Below the pieces are notes generated by a model that worked only from the letters and a program-made list of their open reading frames with translations, was not told the DNA's origin and did no database searches. Shown here piece after piece: positions 1 to 10,500 of a stretch of 64,000 nucleotides of DNA; position 1 is the first letter of the stretch, and each line of letters begins with the position of its first letter. Origin of the DNA: Nemertoderma westbladi (Eukaryota > Xenacoelomorpha > Nemertodermatida > Nemertodermatidae); NCBI GenBank assembly GCA_032718475.1, contig JAUCBJ010001161.1, positions 57,430 to 121,429 of the forward strand, given 5' to 3'. The position numbers and the translations under genes were made by a program.

Positions 1-35
1 CCGTCAGAAGCGACACGTATGAGGGGGCACCAGGG

Positions 36-1944
36 TCAACGTCCCGAACATCGAATAATGCCCGTCTCTGTGGCTGCCAATAGCCCCTTACCGAAAGGTC
101 TGCACGTAGACCCACCACCCCATGTCACCTCACGAATCACTGGCTCCCATGCTATGCATGACTCAGGGAAGGCGAGACTGAACAGGTCGCCCTGGATGTC
201 CCGAACCTCATTGTGGCGGAGGGTTACCAGGCGCCCCTTCTTGCAATCGAGCGCGTGGGTTGTGGTAAATACTTCCCTGCAACCATCACACCTCGCATGG
301 GCACCAACCAGGGGACGTCCATATCGGAGGTAAAGACCATCCCGGAATTCATTGGCAGACAGGTAAAAGTGGTGACATCAGACTGGGGCGACCGTGAACC
401 AGCCTGAGGTCCGTTCCGAAGCAGCCTGCTCAATCGTGCGAACTCATTCAGGGGGGGGGGGGGGGGGCGTCGGACACTTTCCCAATCACCTCCTCCTCCT
501 TGGGCTGTTTCTGGAGACGTTGTTTGTTCTTGGCTTCCTTCAGGCAACTCATGTGGTCTGCATGTGAGAAAACGGTGTCACCTTTGATAGCAGCGACTGC
601 CACTGCAGTACCTTCATGCAAAGTCGTGTAAGAGAGTGAAGCTGTCTCACAAGGGTTCCAGATAACCAGGCCCCCAGATCGCGGTGGTAGTGCGAAAAAC
701 TCTCGCTCTAAAGCAGTTGACAGAGCGTCTAGGATGGCAGGGATGAACGAATCTGCAACTACTCGTTCAATGGATGTATAGGGCGAAGGGTCCTAATCCA
801 ACGTGACAGGAATGACTCGCTGTAGGTAGTCCCATTCACATTGCAGACTCCTGGTGAATGCAGCATAAGCAGCCTGTGGCTGATTGGTAGCAACACTGGC
901 TAATCTAGACACTGCACACTCCCATGTCGCTACCTTCCCGGAGATATACTCGGCCTGGAGGGAAGCATCACCCACAAAGCCGCCCAGAGTACGAGTGCCC
1001 TTTACAATTCCTCGTCCATCCACCCTAACCCCAAGGTCACGGAACAACTCTTGGGCTAGGGTAACATCACAGTCCTCAACAACCAACATACACTTGTCAG
1101 GCTCTGGGTAATAGCTGTAGGAGGGGCCGAGCTCCTTGAGGAGAATAAACCACTCGAGCAAGTCAGATAATGTAGTGGCATTCTGAGCATCGTCAGCGAA
1201 CCATACTTGAGTCCATGCCACTGAATTCTTTAGCTTAATGATGAGGGAATACACCGCGACCGCGTAACCTAGCATCGCAAAGGGGTCCCCCTGCGTCCAA
1301 CCTTCCCTACTAGGTAGGGTGACCGCCCCTCGCTCACCATGGATAATCAGGGAGGCATACCCCCGGTATGTGTTGAACAAGAAGCGGGACTCGCGTGGCC
1401 AAAGCATACGAAAGTTCCAGAGTGCTGTCACTCGGTTTACTGCGTTAAAAGCGTTTCTAGCGTCGACTAGTAAAACGCCCCAACCATCACCCTGGTGTTC
1501 CTCCCATAAGCCCCCTACCGCATGAACTGCGGCTTCGATGCCAGCCGACAAGCCACTACATAACTGGTCCATTCCACACAGTGTCTGTACATCAGCCTGC
1601 GTGGTTTCCGCCATACACTTTCCGAGAACTCTACACAGTGACTCCCCGACCCCAATTGCGCGTACACCTGGGCACTTGTCCAATGCAATTAATCTGCAAG
1701 CCATCAGTGCGCGAATTGACTCCCATTCAACAACTTGGTTGGCCAGACGACGTACTAGGCTGGCAATTGCCTCTCTGAGTCGGGAACTGCCTGTTCTGCG
1801 GTAGAGGAGCATATCCTGCCAATGCACTGAGTCTGCGCCACCCGGTCCAGACGGGCCACAGTCTGTATTATAGAAGGCAGTCACCTGCCTTCTATAATGC
1901 ATTTTGCAACACAGAAGTTTTAAGATCACAATTATATTGAGCAT
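36..1944 (-). pseudogene. Decayed non-LTR-type reverse transcriptase, LINE-like lineage A
   Basis: This encodes part of a reverse transcriptase. The open stretch 793-1944 has the RT palm order: LLVDARNAFNAVNR (motif A), a GWTQGDPFAM block, then WFADDAQ (catalytic YADD-like motif C), followed by a thumb-like segment with LGGFVGD. A TAG at 793-795 interrupts it, but the same frame continues to about 470 with ALPPRSGGL, typical of the region after RT in such elements. After a G-run near 450-467 the reading continues in another frame with a CDGC...HALDCKKG zinc-like block and stops at 36-38. No endonuclease was found. The clade is not certain; the C-terminal Cys/His block is shared by a group of RTs common in marine invertebrates (from memory). 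Stop codon plus frameshift make it non-functional. Confidence 0.8.
1867..1898. repeat. Perfect hairpin, 14-bp arms, 4-bp loop
   Basis: ATTATAGAAGGCAG is followed by TCAC and then its exact reverse complement. It lies at the 5' edge of the lineage-A RT fragment, close to where sequence of a different LINE begins (about 1949). It may mark a rearrangement junction. Confidence 0.75.
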
Positions 1945-1948
1945 ATTG

Positions 1949-2100
1949 GAAGTGTGCTGAACATACGTGGTCGGGAGACTGAATAAAAGGCCTTGAAGAA
2001 GTCAACAAAGATGCCAGACAGATGCCCGTCTTTCTTTTTTGATAACTCTTCAATTATCCTTCTAAGTGCTAAAATGGGCTCCTTTGTCCCACGACCTTTT
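1949..2100 (-). pseudogene. LINE lineage B fragment, RT fingers/palm
   Basis: The minus strand encodes a GRGT-EPILALRRIIEELSKKK block and an IFVDFFKAF motif-A block. These match the LINE copies at 60.6 kb and 62.8 kb almost residue for residue. Only about 150 bp remain. The usual FDSVS after motif A reads YSVS. It is a truncated dead copy. Confidence 0.85.
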
Positions 2101-2483
2101 CGGCTGCATTGCGAATAGCATTGCGTGTTTTTATAATTTTTATGCGTAGAGGAGCCGTTGTTTCTCATACGTAGTTTACAACTTTACGAGTACACTGACT
2201 ATATGCAATATATTCTTTCGGTATTTAAATATTATTTTACTACTCTTTGTTTTTGGTGGTTAAACTATTCTAATTATTTTTGGTGCTATTTAAGTCTTAA
2301 AAATTCTATATCTTTAGTGCTTAAAAGATATTTCTAGAACTCGTTTGACGGTCACTAACAGAGATAGGCGTAGCATTAAACATTATTTAAAATTATTTCT
2401 AGGTTGGCCTTTCCAAGACCTACCGGTAACAACAACCGCTGTTGTAGCATTTTACATTATCTTAATCTGTTAGATTTATGTGC
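2101..2483. other. AT-rich spacer between two LINE fragments
   Basis: There is no coding signal. It separates two pieces of the same LINE that in intact copies (for example about 62.83-63.5 kb) are a few hundred bases apart, so it replaces or interrupts the missing RT core. Confidence 0.5.
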
Positions 2484-2780
2484 TGACTCCCTTACGTATT
2501 CGAAGGTCCTCACCTGACTTCCGGATCCATGATCCTAGGTAACAGAAGTCGTCCACATGCTCAAGCATACCATCCTTTGAGCTTATGCTCATCCGATCAG
2601 AGACTTGCTGAGGACTTTCAAAGTTAACTGTCAAAATTTTGGTCTTTCTGGAGTTAATAAAAAGACCAACACTAGAAGCAGCATGTTCTAATGAGCGGAG
2701 GAGCCGTTGGGCTCCCTCTAATGATTCTGAGAATACTCCTAAGTCATCATCATGTAGGTGGCAAATTTTCTTGATCATTG
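2484..2780 (-). pseudogene. LINE lineage B fragment, RT C-terminal part
   Basis: The minus strand encodes a DDLGVFSESLEGAQRLL block, then FINSRKTKIL and DDFCYLGSWI. It is homologous to 63.24-63.51 kb. The residues before DDLGV are changed (HDDD where the better copy has FADD), so the catalytic motif is damaged. Only about 90 codons remain. Confidence 0.85.
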
Positions 2781-3181
2781 ACCTAGAATACCTGACATGA
2801 CCTTTAATAAGAATTCGTCATATTTCATTTATAATTTATAATATTTGTGTAATTCAACTTTCAATTATATATTAAATAAATACATGTTACTCACTCTCAC
2901 ACGTTCTATCAATCAAAATGATGATGTTTTCTGCAATTATTTTATAAAAAATGGTTCATAATTTCGATTTAAATATCCTACTGTTAATATATTCAAAGTT
3001 AATAAAACGTCAATGATTTTATTTAATTGGCATTTTAAAGTACCAATACTGTGGATGGATTTATCCCACTGGTTTTGCAAGAAATACTATAATTATATTT
3101 TTGACATGTAAAATTAATTGTAAATAAATTGAATATAAGTAGAACTCCACAATACTAATCCACTATCGATAATCTATAATT
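2781..3181. other. AT-rich non-coding stretch
   Basis: Low-complexity AT-rich DNA. I see no ORF, repeat or RNA signal that I can support. Confidence 0.5.
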
Positions 3182-3363
3182 TAGTTTTAGTTTTATGCCT
3201 GGAGCTGGACTGTATGGTGTGGTGTGGTGTCTGTATGTGATCCTAAAGAGTGAACATATATGGTTGAGCGACTAGTTTTAGTTTTATGCCTGGAGCTGGA
3301 CTGTATGGTGTGGTGTGGTGTCTGTATGTGATCCTAAAGAGTGAACATATATGGTTGAGCGAC
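3182..3363. repeat. 91-bp tandem duplication
   Basis: Two adjacent copies of a 91-bp unit start at 3182 and 3273, each with an internal GGTGT microrepeat. By eye they are identical over the full unit, which points to a recent duplication. Confidence 0.9.
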
Positions 3364-3481
3364 TAGTTTTGGTTAGGTTAGGTTTATGTTCTTCTATCAT
3401 TGTATGTATCAGTAGCTTAGCTGGTGACCTATGCTGATAGGTTTGGAATGCAACTGTGTGCTTTCGATTTTCGCCATCCGT

Positions 3482-3844
3482 TTGGCAAGCTAGTTGAGAT
3501 ACGTCTGTCTAATTGTCTGTACATTTATTATAGGAAGGGATCTAGGGGTCTTAACCTCGAATGATAAGTTTATTTTACCGAAAATATCTTATCTTTTATT
3601 GGCGCAATTGTAGGACTAATCCCATCACATGCGTACTTTTTAACCGGGTAGTGTACAAATTTAGGAATCGCGTAATTTTTCTTGAAATTAATATCTCATA
3701 ACTCTCCAAACCACGTACATAAAAAGATAAAAGATAAGTTATTTTCGGTAAAATAAACTTATCATTCGAGGTTAAGACCCCTAGATCCCTTCCTATAATA
3801 AATGTATAATAACAAATACCTCGATAAATACAGCTTGCCAACAC
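3482..3844. mobile_element. Fold-back (MITE-like) element with long inverted arms
   Basis: The segment around 3521-3600 recurs as its reverse complement at about 3723-3808. The similarity continues outward to TTGGCAAGCT at the left edge and AGCTTGCCAA at the right edge. The inner arms of about 76 bp are nearly perfect; the outer part is diverged. The central loop is about 125 bp and non-coding. No target duplication was recognised. It is best read as a non-autonomous fold-back insertion. Confidence 0.75.
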
Positions 3845-4084
3845 ATTGTTGCTATCAATAATTGTCTGTAGTGTGTTCTGTTCAATAGGCCCAAGAGTCA
3901 GACTCTATCAGCAGTCAAATGAAACTGTAATAGTTGACCTACAATAATCTTGTGTCTAGCAGGATGTATACAGGGTAAGGACAGGCAGATCACCGCCAAT
4001 AAATAATTCTGGCTTATTCTCTCTCTGCTGCATTACAAAACTCGATCCAATTGGCCACTCGGCAACAAATCATTTATCATTGAT
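3845..4084. other. Non-coding spacer
   Basis: I recognise no feature in these bases before the minisatellite. Confidence 0.4.
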
Positions 4085-4720
4085 AGAGTCCCGGACCGAA
4101 CCCAGGGGGTGGACAGAGAGCCGGACCGAACCAAGGGGGCGGACAGAGTCCCGGACCGAACAAGGGGGCGGACAGAGTCCCGGAACGAACCCAGGGGGTG
4201 GACAGAGACCCGGGCCGAATCAAGGGGGCGGACAGAGACCCGGACCGAACCAAGGCAAGGGGGCGGACAATTACCCACAGTTGGCTTATGGGGCGGACAG
4301 AGACCCGAACCGAACCCAGGTGGTGGACAGAGACCCGGATCGAACCAAGGGGCGGACAGAGACCCGGACCGAACCAAGGGGGCGGACAGAGACGCGGACC
4401 GAACCAAGGGGGCGGACAGAGACGCGGACCGAACCAATGGGGCGGACAAATACTCAGTTATCTTAGGGGGCGGACAGAGACCCGGACCGAACCAAGGGGG
4501 CGGACAGTGTCACGGACCGAACCCAGGGCGCAGACAAAGTCATGGACCGAACCAGGGTGTGGACAGAATGCCAGACCGAACCCAGGGGTGGACAGAGACC
4601 CGGACCGATCCAAGGGGGCGGACAGAGACCCGGACAGAACCAAGGGGGCAGACAATTACCCACAGTTGGCTTATGGGGCAGACAGAGACCCGAACCGAAC
4701 CCAGGGGCGGCGGCCCGCCC
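4085..4720. repeat. 30-bp GC-rich minisatellite
   Basis: About 20 units follow the pattern GGACAGAGACCCGGACCGAA plus CCAAGGGGGC, with a period of 30 bp and occasional length variants. A divergent block containing TACCCACAGTTGGCTTATGG occurs twice (near 4271 and 4655), and a related variant lies near 4445, so higher-order structure exists. Because 30 is a multiple of three, several frames on both strands are open. This follows from the period and is not evidence of a gene. Confidence 0.9.
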
Positions 4721-4769
4721 GCCCGGTGGCGGCGGCCCGGACAGCCACACAGTGGATTCTAGACAATGT

Positions 4770-5094
4770 ACAGTAACACATAAAGATGAAAGTTCACTTA
4801 CTCAAAAATGGTACGCTATGGTGATGGAAGCGTTGCTGGGCGACCTAAATAGTTAAGAGATTATTGGGAGGTGGTGAACTCAATAGGGCCAGGATATGGG
4901 TATTTCCCATATCATATGAAATCTACTTTATCGTAAAGGAAGAGCACAGAGCTCAGGCAGAGGCGATTATAGCAGGAACCGGCATCCAACTTCCCTATGG
5001 ACACCGGGTACTTGGATCTGTAATAGGATCTCAGCCAGCCTGTCAGACATTCATATCACAGCGAGTCGGCCAACTACAAAAGGAGTTACCTTGA
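4770..5094 (+). pseudogene. Decayed reverse transcriptase fragment
   Basis: The clearest part, 4864-5094, encodes YFIVKEEHRAQAEAI followed by GHRVLGSVIGS. This is the post-catalytic segment that appears as LVVEDCDV...LGGFVGD in the lineage-A RT at about 1.0-1.1 kb, but on the opposite strand and strongly diverged. Upstream similarity is broken by stops and frameshifts. It is probably a relic of a second member of the same broad RT group. Confidence is moderate because only about 70 codons are readable. Confidence 0.55.
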
Positions 5095-5332
5095 TTAAAT
5101 GATTTCGCAGGTTCAGCCCCACACCCCGTTTACAGCTGCCTAATGTATGCAGCCAAAGTTTACTTATCTCTCTCGTACAACCCCAGATTTCGTGGAAAAC
5201 TTGTTCCATTTGTGCGTTTGCTTTTGATTTATTATAGCATTGTTATTATTATTTGAAATAATATTATTTATTTTGTTCATATATTATATTAAACATTTAC
5301 AATCTCTTTAGTATAAATTCCTTTCAATAATT

Positions 5333-5959
5333 ATGAAACACTTATTGATTCTTACATCACTTGTGGCAGTTGGCTACGGTTTGAGTTGCCACAGTGCCGG
5401 GCCAGATGGAAAAATGAGTAGAGATGGTTGCGTACGATGTGTTGTAAGTCTTCAGCAATAAATATTAGACTATCTGTACAAGTGTAACGGATTGAGGCTG
5501 TCAGACTGGGCGGGGTCCATGGTTCCTGGGATGGAGGCTGTCAGACAAGGTGGGGTGGGGTCCATGGTTCTGGGATGGCGGCATTCAGAGAAGTTAGGGT
5601 CCATGGTTCCGTTCATGGAGGTTTCCATACAAATTTCTCCCCTGGCACGCCCTGATGACCCCCCCCCCCCCCCCCCCCCATTGAATTAATAAATTAAATT
5701 ATAATTTATTGTATTCGAATGTATTGCTCTGTTGTGTTATTGTACGACAATGTTATTATTTCAGACTATGACCATAGTCCACCATGGCGGAATCCCTCCA
5801 ACCACAATGCCAATGTGTTTACCTAAAGACGCCCCTCTATCTGACACCGAATGCAACACAATAGAGACCTACATTTGTGCTGGACAAAGAGGCGACCCTA
5901 GTGCACCTCCAGACACTTCTTGTAGTGTCACTTGCTGTGATGAAGACCTTTGCAACTAA
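5333..5959 (+). CDS. Secreted Ly6/uPAR (LU, three-finger) domain protein, two exons
   Basis: Exon 1 is 5333-5443 and ends at a GTAAGT donor. Exon 2 is 5765-5959 and follows a TTATTATTTCAG acceptor. The phase-0 join gives 101 residues. The first 16-18 residues form a hydrophobic signal peptide (MKHLLILTSLVAVGYG). The mature part has ten cysteines (19, 33, 36, 55, 67, 75, 90, 94, 95, 100) and ends CC-x4-CN, the signature of LU-domain proteins. LU domains form a disulfide-bonded three-finger fold used in receptor, ligand and ion-channel modulator proteins. There is no hydrophobic C-terminal tail, so it is probably soluble rather than GPI-anchored. AATAAA lies at 6111. An acceptor-like TCTCTTTAG at 5303-5311 allows an untranslated upstream exon. 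The exact function cannot be deduced, and nothing points to a venom toxin. Confidence 0.85.
5490..5680. repeat. Intronic degenerate 40-50-bp repeat and C-run
   Basis: Inside the LU gene intron, three degenerate units share GGGTCCATGGTTC and GGCTGTCAGAC or GGCATTCAGAG. They are followed by a run of about 20 C near 5659-5678. No coding role is seen. Confidence 0.7.
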
Positions 5960-6110
5960 AAATTAATTCTTTAAATAGACTAGGACAATCTACTTTCTTT
6001 TTGAATGTTAGGTGATGGAATTTAAAAATAATTAAAAGGTCTAAAAAACAACCAACTGTATTGGGTTAGCCTGTGTAAAGTAAATACAACTATATATCTT
6101 CTTAACAAAC

Positions 6111-6116
6111 AATAAA
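6111..6116 (+). promoter_or_regulatory. Polyadenylation signal AATAAA of the LU gene
   Basis: The canonical hexamer lies about 150 bp after the stop codon at 5957-5959, in an AT-rich 3' flank. Confidence 0.5.
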
Positions 6117-6284
6117 AATTAATTTTATTGTTAAAAATGCAAAAAAACATTTTCACTTAAATCTGTTCTTTTATTTGACAATAAATAAAATATGCCTTAC
6201 CGGTATCTGTCGCTCGTTCCAAAATCAATTTATTTAATGGTTGAACGCTACGATAAACTATATCTAGAGATGGGAAGGATAATA

Positions 6285-6289
6285 AAGTA
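6285..6289. repeat. Target site duplication, left copy (AAGTA)
   Basis: Identical to 24834-24838, directly outside the other LTR. Confidence 0.85.
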
Positions 6290-7503
6290 TGTACGCGCTT
6301 TTGAAGACCTTTAGCAGTTTAACCTGCCAAAATTTATATGTCTTTTGGTTTATAAATAGACTTTAGTAAATGACAAGTATTTAATACTAATAAACACAAC
6401 ATTAGCCGAAGCCAGCCTAGTGCGCGTCCATTCACCCATTGGATATACCCGGGAGACTGGATTCGGATGGGGCTTAGATTGTTATTGCAGTGTAAGCTTA
6501 CTGTATTATTCGATTGATCGTTAATAAATAATTTCTGACTAATATTATTCACTTTCGGGAAATATTAACAGTTCCTTTAGGACGTGGCGCTCTATCTAGG
6601 TAAACAGAGATATGACTTATACTAAATACAACGGTAAGTCGGTAAGGCTTATGATTCACGTATGAGGCGCATTCTTTAGGAAATGCTTAGTTATCAGCCA
6701 CAATCATGCACACTACCGGTAACGCACAATACTGCACACTAATCTACTGACCATCAATGAATTTTGTCATATATAAAGAGAACAGCAATTGACTCATGTA
6801 GTGCCTATCAAATAGCATTAAACTCACTACAAACCACGATAATATCAGTCGCAATCGCTATATGTAACCTGTCTCTCTAACCTGTAGTGTATCAAGAAAA
6901 TTGGGAAATTTGGGTTCTTTATAGATGTTCTCCAAATAATAATATTCAACCAACTGATAAACACAACAGTAAATAGCATTAAGACGGTAGGTTAAGATAA
7001 TGTGACACGCTGACAATGCAGCAAACACAACCGATCGGGCAGATCGGGCCGTGTTGATTGAGCCGATAACAGTTATACGTTCTATAATCTAAGCCTACTA
7101 ATGTTTCTTCTAAAGTCTGAAACGAATTGACTCCAGAGCCGGTGTTCTTGGCCTAGATAGAAACAACACAACTATATCACAAAAAACCGTAAGACTGAAT
7201 CCTGCTAGCACGATCTGTAGAATATCTCCACATCGACAGTAAAAATCGCTCTGATTGGCTGTTAAGCTGAAACAAAGAACCATGTGTCCAACGGCCGTTT
7301 CCATGCCAGCAACCAGCTGTTAGATGTCGTAATCTGAATCATCAAGGCTACACTGTGCTAGAGAATTTGACGCATTGCGGGTTTTGTGCCTTACCATGTC
7401 CGCCAAAGCACACATATAGAAGAATGACTTTTATGTCCATTAAAACACCTACAACGGTACTTTGCGGGCAGGGGGACTGATTATATCCGCAAAAGCTTTT
7501 ACA
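6290..7503 (-). repeat. 3' LTR of the BEL/Pao element
   Basis: This is the downstream LTR in the sense of the element. In that sense it starts TGTAAAAGC and ends GCGTACA. A TATATA-like stretch lies near 6769-6776. No ORF in it looks real. Confidence 0.92.
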
Positions 7504-7511
7504 CCGCTCCC
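7504..7511 (-). promoter_or_regulatory. Possible short polypurine tract
   Basis: In the element's sense GGGAGCGG lies directly before the 3' LTR, where plus-strand DNA priming occurs. It is short and contains one C, so it is only a candidate. Confidence 0.35.
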
Positions 7512-7581
7512 AGAAAATGGGATTCAAGTCTATAAATATACAAAAATCACAGTTTCTAATATACGTAAATACTCTAAACAG

Positions 7582-10500
7582 TTAGTCTTTCTTGCGCGGA
7601 CGGCGTTTACGCAGTTTTTTAAAGCTGGCCAGAGTCCTTTTCTCTTTGGGGCGAGCCACTTTACAAGGAGGGCTATAACTCCTGGGTGAAGGGTGCAATA
7701 TGATTGCATCAGAGGGTGTAGGATTATGGTCGGTGTATCCGCCAGTCAAAGTGCCGGGTTGATTGACATCAACGTCGGGGGAGAGGGGTCTAACGGCCTT
7801 TAGAGCGCGTTTTAGGACAGCCGCTCTTACGGGTCCTTTATGAGTGGTCTGAACGAGAGCCGTAGTTGGACCATAGGCAGTTAGAAACTTCCTGGGTTTA
7901 ATGGTTCTTTCCAACTCGCGTTCGCGGGCTCGGTATTCGTAAGGCCGTCGATATACCTCCTGTAACTCAGGGTGTGAGTTAACAAATAAGTCTCCATAGT
8001 CCGGATCTTGACGGATAAAATTGATTAAGTTATAGGAGTGAATGTCGCTAGGATTAATACTCCGGAGAAATTTGCGTACAAACTTGGTTGAAACACATTC
8101 TCCGTCGCGCTTCAGTAGCTCGTAACTCGATATTCGTGATTTCTGTTCGACAGAAGCGAATAGATAAGGATGGAACGCATAAACTCCTTCGTAAGCGCGT
8201 CCAGGATAATAGCGATGGCGCGAATCACAATGTAAATCAGCGTTCGCTTCCCAAGATCTGATGTAACGTAGTGTAATCATTTCATCTACGCTTTCCAAAT
8301 CGTGATTAAAAGGGCAATCGAAACTGGCGTGTCCCTTTAGTTGACAATGGTGACATTGAGTCATAAATTGAGGACAAACCGCAAAAATATGCAAGTTATT
8401 GAGTCTGCAATATGCACAATAAATTTCCATCGCAGGTTGTTCTTGGAAATAGGAACAGCGAACGTTTGTGTCCATGGGCGTAATATGGTCTCTTGATGCG
8501 CATAACCGACAACGTTGCCGAGAAACATAGTTGGCATGGCGATAATCGTACGCAGTGAGACACTGTGGACCTTGATACCATTCGAGGATGTAATCGTTGT
8601 CGCTGGTCCGGGGCGCGAAAGGCTGAATCTCCTCAGACTCCAGGCAAATTGGTTCGTCTTCCCAGTGCATAGCTGAGGTGGGTGTGTCGGTCTCTTCAAG
8701 TGGACCTATTGTCTGAATTTCCACGACAGAATAACCTGTGGGGATTCGAGGTCTTTGTATAACAGAGGAGTGTAAGTTCGATATACAAATCTCTTGGAAA
8801 ATGGCAAATCCAGCGCTATCTAACTTCTCTGCAGCTGAGTTTCTTAGGCTGAGTTTGGTCAAAGCGCGGTCTTTAAATTGGCTATCCACATTGCGGAACG
8901 GGGTTAAAAATCGCCGGAAACATTCGAAGCGGATGAATTTATTATGTTCATCTAGCTTAGCGAGTTTGGTCCCAAGTATTAATGGATGGGCGCGTATAGT
9001 ACGACTGCACACATCGGCTAGCCAACCGGAAAGTGCGGTGTTTTCAAAGATCGTGTAGATAGCTAAGGAGGGACGGAGTGGAACACTCATGAAGCTATAC
9101 ACGGCGCCAGGTGCGGTCAATGGTCCATCAAAGTATAATCGAGAATAATGGTCTCCGTATACTTGTTGATAGTTGATGGGATTTCCGACTTTGAAATTCC
9201 ATCCGTATTCCTGAAAGGCAAGATGTCCGATGGAAGTTTGTTGCACCTTTGTAATGTTGCTGGACGTATTAGCATACATGGTGCGGAAGAAACCTCGGCC
9301 TTCTGCCCAGGGAGCAATCAGCTGCGTATCCACGAAAGGATATGGGATATCTTCCATATTCCGAAAGTCGTTTTGGAGATCTCCATAAACAGCTGAGCCG
9401 ATTTTAAGGATTCTTTTGTTGAACAACATCTCTAGTACGGGCTGGGGTAACATCGATCCGTCGATACCCATGGCCGGTTTGCGTTCGGTGTCAATGACGT
9501 AACGCTGCGCGAGTTCGAATTGTCCATGTCAGAGATTCTTTCGCGTTTCGGTGAGAGTTTCGAAGGAATAATCAATCACGTCGGAACACGCTCGAGTAAA
9601 CACGTGGGTAGAACCAGCTAATCCGCGTATGTGGATCATGCGCGTAGTTCCTAGTTCTCCGACCGGAACGCTACCTTCATTATCGTAGGTGACAACTCCA
9701 TACATCTCAATGACATTAAGAGTTTCATTCCACTCTTTGGTGGCGTTCTCCAGGGTCATCCCTACTGGATGCCACAAGGTGGCGCATTGGTTAGCGTCAG
9801 GGAGATCACTATACTTCATGTACCGAGTGGTATACGTCTCCACGTTTCCATATCTTTGTATTTTCTCTTCTTCAAATAATACATTTAGATTCCAATGGAC
9901 TAATCGAGATTTAATAAATCCATCGAGATTATAAGGAGGTTCTATATCCTTCTCGATTCGAGAAATGTTATATGGTTTTCTGAATGAGTTTACCTTTACT
10001 AATTGGTCCAGATGTTTCTGCAATTGTTCGAGTTCGACAATGTCTAGTGGATTTATTAGTGGTAGAAACTTTAAATCATGCGTCGGGTCTACTGGTTTTA
10101 CCATATAATATTGAGTCAGATTAACGTAATAAGGGTGGTCTTTAATCCCATAAAACGAGTTCTGTAAAGGTCTAGCGCGTATGTTGACATCGTGTACCAT
10201 ACGACGGACAAGATCCGCTCGATTGTCCGGAGGTTCAACGAGTATACCATCAACACGAGTGGCCTCGATGGGCGGACGCTGTAACATAGGGGCGTCAGCG
10301 ATAAGATTTTGCAATCCTGTACTGATATCAACCAGTTGGGGTTATATCGTCGCGAAGAGTTTGTCTCCGAAATGTGGAACCATCGAGGGATGACGGACGG
10401 TTTTAGAGTAGAGATCTGTCATAAGGATTTGAGCTTCGGGTTGGGCTAAAGCGGCTTCTTCTCTCTCGTCCATTTTCGTGTGTTTCTCCTCGAGTAGATT

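Noticed and set aside
4033-4776. Long overlapping Arg/Gly/Pro-rich frames on both strands
   Set aside because: The 30-bp repeat period keeps frames open; there is no splice, start or conservation signal.
5333-5959. Three-finger venom toxin
   Set aside because: The LU fold is shared by many non-toxic animal proteins; a single small gene with the general ten-cysteine pattern gives no reason for a toxin call.
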